Assembly (NCBI GenBank): GCA_003137135.1
Contig: PLFB01000060.1
Span: forward strand, 18,372 to 55,401
Length of the DNA: 37,030 nucleotides
Reading direction: 5' to 3'
DNA from: Acetobacteraceae bacterium
GTDB lineage: Bacteria > Pseudomonadota > Alphaproteobacteria > Acetobacterales > Acetobacteraceae
Of the stretch, positions 6,339 to 14,572 are shown piece after piece (positions within the stretch are counted from its first letter, which is position 1; every line of letters starts with the position of its first letter). The notes under the pieces were generated by a model. That model saw only the letters and a program-made list of their open reading frames with translations. It had not been told where the DNA came from and searched no databases. The translations under genes and the position numbers were made by a program.

Positions 6339-6442
6339 ATCACCTCCTTCCCGGAGCCGAGTTGCTCCGGCGCGGTACGAAGTGTCTCGGTCCAGAAGAG
6401 ACGAATCGAAGGCGTATTCTAACCACTCTGCGATGAACTATT
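6339..6442 (-). promoter_or_regulatory. Structured 5' leader of the 38-aa ORF with perfect Shine-Dalgarno
   Basis: Read on the minus strand, the leader has a 5-bp hairpin GTCTC/GAGAC (6384-6402), then CCGGAGC-loop-GCTCCGG (6351-6370), then at once the 11-base Shine-Dalgarno (6339-6349). Upstream, GCAGAGTGGTTAGAA resembles a tRNA D arm and CCTTCGATTCG a T loop, but no full cloverleaf folds. No convincing -35/-10 pair is seen. The leader may regulate translation or be a decayed tRNA-like piece. Confidence 0.4.
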
Positions 6443-6522
6443 TTTTCGAGTCCCGTCAATGGGTTGGCAATGTTTTTATGACAATTTCAATTAATCTTTG
6501 AACTTACTGCGCAAGGGCGCCC

Positions 6523-6966
6523 TCACCCCTCCGCCAAAGGGACCAACCGCCATTTAACTCGTGTTTTAGTGCCGATCTGGTCCACCTTTCCGGCCTTCCT
6601 GAGATCGTGCAGCGAAACCAGTATGCGCCGGGTGAAATCCGCCCGCTGCTTCCGGTTGGTGTCCGGGTCCAGTCCCTTATCCACCATCGCGCTCACCGCC
6701 ACGTCATCCGCCGAGATCAGCCCGCGTTCGCGCATTAACTCATGGCAGCGGCGGCTAATCTCACCCCGCGCGAAATAAGCCGAACGCTTGGGCATCCGGC
6801 CCTTAACCGGGATTTCGTCGGGTTCCAGCCCGTAGAGCTTCAACACCGCGTCGATGTGGTAGAGATCGGCTTGGAGGCGGTCTATCTCCCGCCGTAGGTC
6901 AATGATGCGACCCGCCACGGCGGAGCGCTTTTCTTTGAGGCCGGATATAATGAAGGTGTCGCCCAT
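6523..6966 (-). CDS. passenger coiled-coil protein with possible winged-helix C-terminus
   Basis: A 147-residue protein. Residues about 8-47 form a heptad-like charged helix (LKEKRSAVAGRIIDLRREID and onward), probably a coiled coil for oligomerisation. A basic linker (KGRMPKRSAYFARGE) leads to a predicted helical C-terminal half (SRRCHELMRERGLISADDVA, then RRILVSLHDLRKAGKVDQIG) ending in a short KTRVKWRLVP hairpin. This ordering looks like a winged-helix DNA-binding domain. The gene starts 46 bases inside the right inverted repeat and faces inward, with the small ORF downstream on the same strand. No family is firmly recognised; it could be a regulator or an end-binding accessory protein. Confidence 0.65.
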   Translation of the reverse strand: MGDTFIISGLKEKRSAVAGRIIDLRREIDRLQADLYHIDAVLKLYGLEPDEIPVKGRMPKRSAYFARGEISRRCHELMRERGLISADDVAVSAMVDKGLDPDTNRKQRADFTRRILVSLHDLRKAGKVDQIGTKTRVKWRLVPLAEG

Positions 6967-7012
6967 GCTCTAAATGTGGGCAAATCAAGGAGCGGGCGGT
7001 AGATTGGGCGTG

Positions 7013-7035
7013 GTGGCGGGTGCTACATAATACCG
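7013..7035 (-). repeat. Right terminal inverted repeat, 23 bp
   Basis: Exact reverse complement of 3759-3781; the plus strand ends ...GCTACATAATACCG. It is followed immediately by the right copy of the 8-bp duplication. Confidence 0.95.
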
Positions 7036-7043
7036 CAAATGAC
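7036..7043. repeat. Target site duplication, right copy (CAAATGAC)
   Basis: Identical to 3751-3758. Removing the element and one octamer rejoins the tRNA-Arg 3' end to GGACGCCTGACAACGCC, the predicted empty site. Confidence 0.93.
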
Positions 7044-7100
7044 GGACGCCTGACAACGCCCGGGATTTCGGTTAAATGGGATCATGCTTGAGGGAAACCC

Positions 7101-7607
7101 ATGAAGTCTGACTTGAGCGGCAAAATCCTGCCAGGCAGCCTGGCGTTTCATTTCGCCACCCACGCCCGGCTGAATGCCGCCTATACGGAAATCGCGCTGA
7201 TTTTTCACCGGGCCGGGCTGGATATTTGGCACCGGCCGGACGGCTCGGCGCACCCCGCGCGCTTCAGCTTCGGCCGCCGCGCTGTCGTCCCCGCCCACCC
7301 CGATGACGCGCCGCACGCCGCCGCCTGGATCAACGTCCGCGAACATCGCCTGGTGATCAATGGCGGCATGCCGGCGGAAACCGGGATGATCGCCATCCGC
7401 GGGCATTTCCCGCCGGAGGAATTTCCGCGCCAGCCGGACAGCCAAAACATCAAGATCGCCATTGAACCTGGAATTCCTCCCGAAATCGTTGAGGCACTGA
7501 ACCAGCGTCTTGCCCGGGCGCTCGCGGCGATACCGCCGGACAGCTATTTTGCGCCGCGGCCCGGCCAAAGCGGCTACTGGCCCGAAGCGTACGTGCAGAA
7601 AGCATGA
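7101..7607 (+). CDS. hypothetical protein, uncharacterised
   Basis: A 168-residue soluble protein that I do not recognise. The start is supported by GAGGGA 5 bases upstream. It begins with a helix-like stretch (LAFHFATHARLNAAYTEIALIFHRAG), continues with short alternating hydrophobic stretches that suggest beta strands (ARFSFGRRAVVP, RLVINGGMP, GMIAIRGHFP), and ends in a likely amphipathic helix (PPEIVEALNQRLARALAAI). There are no Cys pairs, transmembrane helices or signal peptide. It is the first gene right of the mobile element, so before the insertion it lay about 350 bases downstream of tRNA-Arg and its upstream region may have been altered. It precedes an exported protein gene on the same strand. 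Confidence 0.65.
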   Translation: MKSDLSGKILPGSLAFHFATHARLNAAYTEIALIFHRAGLDIWHRPDGSAHPARFSFGRRAVVPAHPDDAPHAAAWINVREHRLVINGGMPAETGMIAIRGHFPPEEFPRQPDSQNIKIAIEPGIPPEIVEALNQRLARALAAIPPDSYFAPRPGQSGYWPEAYVQKA

Positions 7608-7638
7608 CGCCGCCAAAAGCTTTTTGGGGGGGGCCAAA

Positions 7639-8124
7639 ATGAGGAACGCTGCCTGCGCCTTGCTGTTTCTGTTGGCGGGCACCGCCGCCGCCCGCGCGGA
7701 TGACGCCGCACAGTGCCAGGCCAATGACGGCACCTATCTGACCGGGACGGTCACCCAGGCGCCGTATTTCAAGCCGGGGCATCCGTTCAACGGCGTGGAG
7801 CTTTCCCACACGCACCTCACTTTGCAGGCGGACCAGGACGGCCAGGCCTATGACGTGGCCATCGATAACGTGTTTGCCGCCGGCTATGACGCGGCCGGCG
7901 AGAGCGTTCCGGCGCCGCTTACCGCCATCGCCGCCGGCGCCAGGCTGGAATTGTGTGGCAAGCTGTACGCGACCGGCGGGCCCGGCATCGACTGGGTCCA
8001 CACCAATTGCGGTGATACGCCGACGCCGGAAAAGCCCGATGGGTGGGTGAAAATCATTGGCGCCGACGGCATCGCGGGGCCGAATTTGGAGGATGCGCGG
8101 GAATATTGTTCGCTGTGGCCGTAG
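7639..8124 (+). CDS. exported hypothetical protein
   Basis: A 161-residue protein with a clear signal peptide (MRNAACALLFLLAGTAAARA, cut before DDAAQC). The mature part looks beta-rich (YLTGTVTQAPYF, HTHLTLQAD, YDVAIDNVFA, ARLELCGKLYA) with Cys in AQCQAN, ELCGKL, HTNCGD and EYCSLW, consistent with two periplasmic disulphides. The track start (7510) is upstream of the signal peptide. The ATG at 7639 is preceded by a GGGGGG tract about 7 bases away. No family is recognised. It lies 31 bases after the previous gene and ends 6 bases from the convergent treY stop. Confidence 0.7.
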   Translation: MRNAACALLFLLAGTAAARADDAAQCQANDGTYLTGTVTQAPYFKPGHPFNGVELSHTHLTLQADQDGQAYDVAIDNVFAAGYDAAGESVPAPLTAIAAGARLELCGKLYATGGPGIDWVHTNCGDTPTPEKPDGWVKIIGADGIAGPNLEDAREYCSLWP

Positions 8125-8130
8125 AGGTTG

Positions 8131-10887
8131 TCAGCCCGCGCTCAACAGGGCGACCGGCAGCGTCGCAAATAAGTCCGCCGCGGCGATTTTGGTGCCGGCC
8201 ACGGGCTTGTCATTCAACACGTCTTGCCAGCTATCGCTGGGCATAGTGAGCGCCGTATCCGCCCAATGCCCGGGGCGCGCGAGCGGCAATCCGTCCGTTA
8301 GATTGGCTGCCAGCCGCGTTACCGCCGTGACCAGCGTCTTGCCCCTGTGGTGCCGCGCGAACGCCAGAATATGCGCCGCCGCCGGGCCCTCGGCTTCCAG
8401 CTTGGTGTACCCGCCCTTGGCGAATAATTCCGGATTGCTGGCACGCAAATGCAGCGCCCGCGCGATGATCGCCTGCTTCACCCGGCCGTCTTGCCAATCC
8501 GCCAGCAGCGCGGCGGGTTTTTCGCCTGCCGCCAGCGCCGCCCGCCGCGCGGCAAAATCCACCGGGCGGCGATTATCCGGGTCCACTAACGAAAAATCCC
8601 AGAATTCCGTGCCCTGATAGAGGTCCGGCACGCCGGGGCTGGTCAGCCGCAGCAAAGTCTGCGCCAGGCCGTTCACCGCGCCAGGTGCGGCGAGCCGTTC
8701 CGAGAACGCTATGATTTCCGCCAGCACCGGCCGTTCAGGGTCCAGCACGGCGGCCAGAAACGCCGCCGCCGCGGTTTCGTAAGCCTCATCGGGCGCCGCC
8801 CATTCGGAGGCCAATTTCGCCTCCCGCATCGCCTTCACCTGCCAGGCGCCGATGCGTTCACGCAACGTTTGCAGCCCGGCCCGGTCATCCGGCTGCAGGC
8901 CGAACGGCCAGGCCGCCACCAGCATTTGGTACAGCATGACCTCGTCCGCCATGCTCGGCCCATCCGAGGGCCGCACGATGGCGTTCAGCCGGGTCCATCG
9001 CGTGACCGCGGTCTCCCACTCGCCCGGAATTTCCGAGAGCACGGCCAATCGCGCGCGCGTATCCTCGCCGCGCTTGTGGTCGTGCGTCGCCGTCGCCAGC
9101 AGCGCGCCGGGCAGGTTTTTGCAACGCTCCTGCGCGGCGGCATGAAACGCCGCCGGCGTGATGGCGAAGGTGCCGGGATTGGAGCCGACTTCGTTGCGTG
9201 AAAGCAACCGTCCAAACCGGTAGAACGCGGTATCTTCGACCGACTTCGCGGCGGTCGGCGCCGAAAGCTGCTGAAACCGCACCTGGGCGCGGATTTTCTC
9301 CAGCCGGCGCGGCCCGGCTTTTTCCTCGCGCGGCGGCTCCTCGGCCAGCCAGTTGCGCACCACGTCCAAAAGCCGCCTGTCGGCGGCACGGAAATTCTTT
9401 CTCGCCCCGGCCAGTGCCCGGTCCATCACCTGGCCATCGGTTTCCGAGCGCCCGGCCGGGCCGGCATAGATGCGGTACACCGGAAAATGCACCAGAATCG
9501 CCGCCAGCGCGCGCCTGATGCCGGTGAGCGTATAATCGCGCGTCACCAGATCGCGCTGCGCGATCCGGTAGAGTGTGGCCGCCGCCGCATTCAGTTCGCT
9601 GGCGAGATTATCGGCCAGAATTTGCCGCCGCGCCGCCGCCTCTTCTTCCTCAAAGCTCCCGGGCCGTCCCGTCAGGCTGGTCCACGCCCAGGTCAGCGGC
9701 GCCTCGCCCTCCGGATCGTGCAGCACGCCGCCGACCTGATCCATAAAGTCGTAGCCGGTGGTGCCATCCGTGCGCCATGCGGCCGGCAATTTCTCGCGGC
9801 CCGCGAGAATTTTCTCCACTACGATGTAGGGCGCGCCTTTCGCCGCCTCCGGCGGCCGCGCCGCACCCGCCACCTCCATCACCCGCCGCAATTTCCGCGC
9901 ATAGCCGCGCGGGTCCGCCAGGCCGTCGATATGGTCGATGCGTACGCCGTCGATCAGGCCCTGAGCATAGAGATTTAGGACAAACTCATGCGTGGCATCG
10001 AAGACTTTCGGCAGTTCCACCCGCATGCCGGCCAGGGTGTTGATGTCAAAAAATCGGCGCCAGTTGATTTCATCCGCCGCGGCGCGCCACCAGGCGAGGC
10101 GGTAGTTCTGCCTATGCAACAATGCGTGCAGCCGCCGTCGCCCCTCAGCCTCGCTTGCATCAAATTTTTGCAGGGCCGCGGCCAATGCTTGCTCACCCTC
10201 CGGCGTTTTCATCGCCGCCGCCAGCATCGCCTTGGCTTTTTCGGCCGCCGCCCACGCCGCTTGCCGCCCGGTTTGTTTCGCCACATCGCCGAAGGCGTGC
10301 GAGACGTCGTTCAGCGCCGCCTCGCCATGCAGTACCACCGCCGCGCCGCGCGGCGAGATCGGGAAATGGTGTTCGTGGTACTCGATATACAGGGCGCCGC
10401 TTGCCTTGCATTTCAGCTTGAAATCGCCGCTCGCCAGCACCTCGCCATAGGCCGCGCCCAGAAATGGGGCGAGCAGTTTTTTATGCAGGGCGGCATCCGG
10501 CGGGTTCCAGTCGATATCGAAGAACGTTGCGTATTTGCTGGCTTCGCCCCATTCCAGCACATCCAGCCACCACGCATTATCGGCACCGCCCACCCCCATG
10601 TGGTTGGGCACGATGTCCAGCAGCAGCCCCATATCGTTCGCCCGCAGCGCCGCCATCAGCCGTTGCAACGCCGCCATGCCGCCCAGTTCCGGATTGATCT
10701 CGTTATGATCCACGATGTCATACCCGTGCGTGGAACCGGGCCGCGCCTTCAATAAGGGTGAGGCATACAAATGCGAAATCCCAAGTGCTGCAAAATACGG
10801 CACGAGCGCGACCGCGTCGTCGATGGTGAAGCCGGCGTGAAATTGCAGCCGCGCGGTCGCGCGCGGCGTGGTGGCAAGCGCCCTCAC
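8131..10887 (-). CDS. treY: malto-oligosyltrehalose synthase (GH13)
   Basis: A 918-residue cytoplasmic enzyme that isomerises the reducing-end glucosyl bond of maltodextrins from alpha-1,4 to alpha,alpha-1,1, giving maltooligosyl-trehalose, the substrate of TreZ. Markers: the N-terminal GH13 segment HLYASPLLKARPGSTHGYD, typical of TreY, then DIVPNHMGV, the nucleophile Asp in GVRIDHIDGLADP (about 317), the acid/base Glu in YIVVEKIL (about 357), and the C-terminal PGVPDLYQGTEFWDFSLVDP. The start is GTG and overlaps the malQ stop in a GTGA, so translation is probably coupled. It is the last gene of the glucan operon and converges on the exported hypothetical gene with a 6-base gap. Length is somewhat above many TreY proteins because of an expanded middle region. 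Confidence 0.95.
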   Translation of the reverse strand: MRALATTPRATARLQFHAGFTIDDAVALVPYFAALGISHLYASPLLKARPGSTHGYDIVDHNEINPELGGMAALQRLMAALRANDMGLLLDIVPNHMGVGGADNAWWLDVLEWGEASKYATFFDIDWNPPDAALHKKLLAPFLGAAYGEVLASGDFKLKCKASGALYIEYHEHHFPISPRGAAVVLHGEAALNDVSHAFGDVAKQTGRQAAWAAAEKAKAMLAAAMKTPEGEQALAAALQKFDASEAEGRRRLHALLHRQNYRLAWWRAAADEINWRRFFDINTLAGMRVELPKVFDATHEFVLNLYAQGLIDGVRIDHIDGLADPRGYARKLRRVMEVAGAARPPEAAKGAPYIVVEKILAGREKLPAAWRTDGTTGYDFMDQVGGVLHDPEGEAPLTWAWTSLTGRPGSFEEEEAAARRQILADNLASELNAAAATLYRIAQRDLVTRDYTLTGIRRALAAILVHFPVYRIYAGPAGRSETDGQVMDRALAGARKNFRAADRRLLDVVRNWLAEEPPREEKAGPRRLEKIRAQVRFQQLSAPTAAKSVEDTAFYRFGRLLSRNEVGSNPGTFAITPAAFHAAAQERCKNLPGALLATATHDHKRGEDTRARLAVLSEIPGEWETAVTRWTRLNAIVRPSDGPSMADEVMLYQMLVAAWPFGLQPDDRAGLQTLRERIGAWQVKAMREAKLASEWAAPDEAYETAAAAFLAAVLDPERPVLAEIIAFSERLAAPGAVNGLAQTLLRLTSPGVPDLYQGTEFWDFSLVDPDNRRPVDFAARRAALAAGEKPAALLADWQDGRVKQAIIARALHLRASNPELFAKGGYTKLEAEGPAAAHILAFARHHRGKTLVTAVTRLAANLTDGLPLARPGHWADTALTMPSDSWQDVLNDKPVAGTKIAAADLFATLPVALLSAG

Positions 10888-12842
10888 GATTGGCGCGCCC
10901 GGTGCAGCGCGTCCAGCCGCGCCAGAAAATCCTCGCGCGCGAACAGGGTCGCGACATCATCCTTCAGCCGCCGCCGCCAGTTCGGATGTTCGTCAACCGT
11001 GCCTGGCAGATTCGGCTGCTCTTCGAGCGAGAGCGCGTCCTCCACCGGCAGCAGCGCCAGCGCGCAGCCGGCTTTGCCGAGATGCGCACAGGCCGGATAC
11101 GTCGCCGCCGCGCCGTCATGCGCCGCCGGCTGTGCGCGGTCGGTGGCGCCGGATTCCACAAATGCCTGCCACAGCGCGCCGCGATCGCGCTCGCGGGCGG
11201 CAAAATCCTCGCCGGTAAAGCCAAGTTTTTGGCGCCACATGATATCGCTCCCCTGCCACCACCCCGCCACCGTCGGCAGATCATGCGTCGTGGTCATCGC
11301 CACCGCGGTCTTCGTCCAGCCGGCCGGCGGCAAAAATCTTTCGCGGTCGCGCTCGAACCACAAGACCCGCAGCCCCGCGATGCCGGCGCGATTGAGTTTT
11401 TGCTGAAAGCCATCCGGCAGGGTGCCCAAATCCTCGCCCAGGATCACCGCCTTATTACGAGTCGATTCCAAAACGACGAGCCGGAGCAAATCGGTCTCCG
11501 GCATGGTGAGGTAGGCCCCGTCCGCGGAGGACCGCCCCTGCGGCACGACCCAAAGCCGCGCCAGCCCCATCACGTGGTCGATCCGCACGCCGCCGGCGTG
11601 GCGCAGCGCGTGCCGAAGCATCTCGATGAACGCAGAGAACCCGGAATTACGCAGGCCGCGCGGCGAAAACGCCGTGATTCCCCAACTTTGCCCTTCCCGG
11701 TTGAAAGAATCCGGCGGCGCGCCGATCTGCAGCCCTTGCAGGATTTCTTGCGGCCGGCTCCATCCGTGGCTGCCTGAAGGATCCGTGCCCACCGCCAGAT
11801 CGGCGATCAACCCAATCCGCTGCCCGGAATCGCGCGCCGCCCGCTGCGCCGCCGCCAGCCCGGCATCCGCCCGGTATTGCAGCCACAAATGGAATGCGAT
11901 GTCTTTTTCGTGCTCGCGCGCAAACGCCGCCACGGCGTCACTGCTTGGATCGCGGAATTGCGCGGGCCAGGCGGAAAAATCCTTCAGGTCGAAATTCTGC
12001 TGCGCCAAAAATGCCGCCAGGGCTTCGAAAACCGCGTGGTTTTCCAGCCCTTCGCCCGACTCACGCCGAAATTCTTGCAGCGCTTCCGCATCCTGCGCCG
12101 TCTCGAAAACCGCGCGCAGCCGCTGCAACTTTGCCGCGGCGGACTCTTGCCAGTTCACGAATTCCTCACCGACATCGTCAAATTCGCCGGCGATATGCAG
12201 CGCGTTCAGCGCTGCCCGGTTGGACGGCGCATACGGGCTGAAGCGCGTCACGTCGTTGGAAAATTGCGCATGCACCGGGCTGATCGCCACCGCATCCGCG
12301 CCGTGCGCGCCGGCGTGGCGCGCGAAATCCGCCAGTGCCGCGAAATCGCCAATGCCGCCGTCGCGCGGCCGGCGCAAGCCATAAAGCTGCACGGCCAGGC
12401 CATACATTTTCGAACCGGCGCCGGCATCTTCAAGCGTCCAGCCGCACGGCGGCGCGGCCGCGATCGTCATCGCGCGCTTGCCGATTTCCAGCCGATGATA
12501 TCCCGGCTCCGTCAGCGCCGGCAGCAAAATTTTGTCGCCATGCGCCGCCGCCTTGCCGCGAATCACGGCGCCCGATTCCAGCGTGATCTTGAAATTTCCC
12601 GGCTTGCCGGGCAGCACGATGGGCTGCAAGAGTTCTGCCGTCATGAGCGGCAGCATCGCGTCCTTCTCGGTTGCCGCCACCGCCAGGCTGTCGCGGATAT
12701 CGCTTTCTGTGTCCGCAGGCAGGCCGATCGCGCCCAGGATGGCCCGCACATTCTCATCCGTCACGGTTTTGAAAATTCCGTTGACGTCGCGCCAGTGAAT
12801 CAAAACGCCGGCGGTCTCCGCGAGGAGGTGAAGTGCACTCAT
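10884..12842 (-). CDS. malQ: 4-alpha-glucanotransferase (GH77, amylomaltase)
   Basis: A 652-residue cytoplasmic disproportionating enzyme that transfers alpha-1,4-glucan segments between maltodextrins. GH77 features are SHGWSRPQEILQGLQIGAPPD, the nucleophile Asp in GGVRIDHVMGLARLW, the acid/base Glu in VILGEDLGTLP and TTTHDLPTVAGWW. A longer N-terminal region makes it E. coli MalQ-like (type II) rather than plant DPE1-like. The track starts at a TTG (12854). I prefer the ATG at 12842 because it makes an exact ATGA overlap with the treZ stop, as at other junctions in this operon, and CAGGA lies just before it. In context it would turn the short chains left by debranching into longer ones usable by TreY. 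Confidence 0.93.
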   Translation of the reverse strand: MSALHLLAETAGVLIHWRDVNGIFKTVTDENVRAILGAIGLPADTESDIRDSLAVAATEKDAMLPLMTAELLQPIVLPGKPGNFKITLESGAVIRGKAAAHGDKILLPALTEPGYHRLEIGKRAMTIAAAPPCGWTLEDAGAGSKMYGLAVQLYGLRRPRDGGIGDFAALADFARHAGAHGADAVAISPVHAQFSNDVTRFSPYAPSNRAALNALHIAGEFDDVGEEFVNWQESAAAKLQRLRAVFETAQDAEALQEFRRESGEGLENHAVFEALAAFLAQQNFDLKDFSAWPAQFRDPSSDAVAAFAREHEKDIAFHLWLQYRADAGLAAAQRAARDSGQRIGLIADLAVGTDPSGSHGWSRPQEILQGLQIGAPPDSFNREGQSWGITAFSPRGLRNSGFSAFIEMLRHALRHAGGVRIDHVMGLARLWVVPQGRSSADGAYLTMPETDLLRLVVLESTRNKAVILGEDLGTLPDGFQQKLNRAGIAGLRVLWFERDRERFLPPAGWTKTAVAMTTTHDLPTVAGWWQGSDIMWRQKLGFTGEDFAARERDRGALWQAFVESGATDRAQPAAHDGAAATYPACAHLGKAGCALALLPVEDALSLEEQPNLPGTVDEHPNWRRRLKDDVATLFAREDFLARLDALHRARQS

Positions 12843-14572
12843 TTTTCCTGCCAAACCACGGCTGTTCGCCCTTTTAGAATTCCGCCGTCAGCCAAATTTT
12901 CGCCCACCAGAATTTCGCCCGGCCCCGCTTCGCACGCCACCGCCGCCGCGCCAAAATTCGCCGCGATGGTTAAAATGCCGCCGCCGTTCATCCGCCAGGC
13001 GGCCCGCACGGCAGATTTGCCGAGAGTTTTAGCACCCATGGATTGGCAGCCCAAAATTCCCGGCACCACGTGTTCGCGCCGCAGCATCAGCAGCCGCGTA
13101 TAAAATGTCTCCCAGTCATCCGCATCCGCCGGGCGCACGGGAACTGAGGCCGCGAACGTCGCTGGATCATTTGGATCAGGAATCTTTTCTCGCGTCGCCG
13201 GATCGGTGAACGCGGCGAATTTGGCGAATTCCTTGCGCCGGCCCTGCGTCACCAGCTTTCCAAGTTCCGCGTTATGGTCAGTGAAAAATAGGAACGGCGT
13301 GGCCGTGCCAAACTCCTCGCCGAAAAATATCAGCGGAATCTGCGGCGTCATCAGCAGCAGCACCACGGCCGCACGTAGCGCGTCCTTGTCCGCCAGTACC
13401 GTCAGCCGTTCGCCCATCGCCCGGTTGCCCACCTGGTCATGATTTTGCAGGCAGATTACAAACGCCGTGCTCGGCAAGCCGGCGCTCGGGGTACCGCGCG
13501 CTTGGCCCCCGGCATGCGCGGAAGGCTCGCCCTGATACGCGAATCCCTCCGCCAGACAGCGCGCCAGCAATCCTGCGGCGTCGTGAAAATCCTCGTAATA
13601 GCCTTCGGACTCGCCCGTTAGCAGCACATGCACGCCATGGTGCCAGTCATCCGCCCATTGCGCGTCATATTTTGGCTCCGCCGGCCCCGTCCGCAGCGGG
13701 CGCGAATCGTTATGCTCGTTCTCCAGCACCAGATGCACCGCCCGCTCCGGCCCGCCGTCGCGGATCGCCGCGGCCATCTGCAACAGGAAATCTTCGTCTT
13801 CAATGGCGTGCACGGCGTCTAAGCGCAGACCGTCGAACCGGTACTCGTTCAGCCAATACAGCGCGTTGCCGATGAAAAAATCCTGAACATGGGGTTGCGA
13901 GAAATCAATCGCATTGCCCCAGGGTGTATGCCTGTCCTGGTGGAAAAACGCCTTGGCGTAGGCGTTCAAATAATTGCCATCAGGCCCGAAATGATTATAC
14001 ACGACGTCCAGAAAGACCTGGATGCCAAAGCCATGCGCCGAATCGATCATCCGGCGCAATTCGGTCGGCGTGCCGTAGGCCCCGGCCGGCGCATAAATCA
14101 GCACGCCGTCATAGCCCCAGTTATGCCGGCCCGGAAACTCGCCGATCGGCATCAGTTCTATCGCGGTCACGCCAAGACTTGCCAACCTCTCAAGCTGGGC
14201 CTCAATCCCCGCGAAGCCGCCCAGCGCACCGGGGTGCAGTTCATAGACCACCGTTTCCTGCCATGGCCGCCCGCGCCAGGATGAATGGCGCCAGTCATAG
14301 GCAGGATCGACCACCACGCTCCACCCATGTACGCCGCCATCCTGCGCGCGGGAGGCAGGGTCCGGCACGGCCAGATCCTCCGAGATCCGGTACTTGTACT
14401 TGGCACCGGCCCAGATCTCGACGGTGGCCTCAAACACGCCGTCAGCGCGTCGCTGCATGGCATAGCGCCGGCCTTCCTCCGTCTCTACGCTCACCGCCGT
14501 CGCGTCCGGCGCCCAGAACGTAAACTTCGTTTTGCCATCAGACTGCATGACCGCGCCAAATTTTTCGCTCAC
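12839..14572 (-). CDS. treZ: malto-oligosyltrehalose trehalohydrolase (GH13)
   Basis: A 577-residue enzyme that cuts trehalose from maltooligosyl-trehalose made by TreY. The order is an N-terminal beta-sandwich (KFTFWAPDATAVSVE), the barrel with DVVYNHFGPDGNY, the nucleophile Asp in GLRLDAVHAIED (about residue 251), the acid/base Glu in LVLENEHND (about 282), the third Asp in QNHDQVGNRAMG (about 378), and a small C-terminal beta domain. These positions are close to those I recall for Sulfolobus TreZ (252 and 283). The start is GTG, overlapping the glgX stop in GTGA. Its partner treY is separated only by malQ, so the TreYZ route is complete here. Confidence 0.95.
   Translation of the reverse strand: MSEKFGAVMQSDGKTKFTFWAPDATAVSVETEEGRRYAMQRRADGVFEATVEIWAGAKYKYRISEDLAVPDPASRAQDGGVHGWSVVVDPAYDWRHSSWRGRPWQETVVYELHPGALGGFAGIEAQLERLASLGVTAIELMPIGEFPGRHNWGYDGVLIYAPAGAYGTPTELRRMIDSAHGFGIQVFLDVVYNHFGPDGNYLNAYAKAFFHQDRHTPWGNAIDFSQPHVQDFFIGNALYWLNEYRFDGLRLDAVHAIEDEDFLLQMAAAIRDGGPERAVHLVLENEHNDSRPLRTGPAEPKYDAQWADDWHHGVHVLLTGESEGYYEDFHDAAGLLARCLAEGFAYQGEPSAHAGGQARGTPSAGLPSTAFVICLQNHDQVGNRAMGERLTVLADKDALRAAVVLLLMTPQIPLIFFGEEFGTATPFLFFTDHNAELGKLVTQGRRKEFAKFAAFTDPATREKIPDPNDPATFAASVPVRPADADDWETFYTRLLMLRREHVVPGILGCQSMGAKTLGKSAVRAAWRMNGGGILTIAANFGAAAVACEAGPGEILVGENLADGGILKGRTAVVWQEK

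Larger units (their letters stand above)
3759..7035. mobile_element. Complete IS1595-family element with passenger genes (3277 bp)
   Basis: The boundaries are set by perfect 23-bp terminal inverted repeats and flanking CAAATGAC duplications. Inside are one transposase (5096-6067) and four other genes: a membrane protein and a DUF6471 protein on the minus strand left of it, and a 38-aa ORF and a coiled-coil protein on the minus strand right of it. Typical IS1595-family elements of about 1 kb carry only the transposase. Larger members with passenger genes are known in the family, but I do not know this gene set from any named element. Perfect ends and duplications suggest a recent, possibly still active insertion. 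Base composition in 3835-5100 is visibly more AT-rich than the flanks. Confidence 0.93.

Noticed and set aside
6339-6470. A functional tRNA gene in the leader of the small ORF
   Set aside because: D-arm-like and T-loop-like strings occur, but no acceptor stem, anticodon arm or T-stem pairing can be drawn.
3759-7035. Integrative element using the tRNA-Arg end as an attachment site
   Set aside because: There is no tyrosine or serine integrase and no long direct repeat of the tRNA end. The 8-bp duplication and inverted ends match DDE transposition instead.
11877-13103. 408-aa plus-strand ORF spanning malQ and treZ
   Set aside because: The Arg-rich low-complexity translation runs antisense across two well-supported genes and their junction; no start signal or domain.
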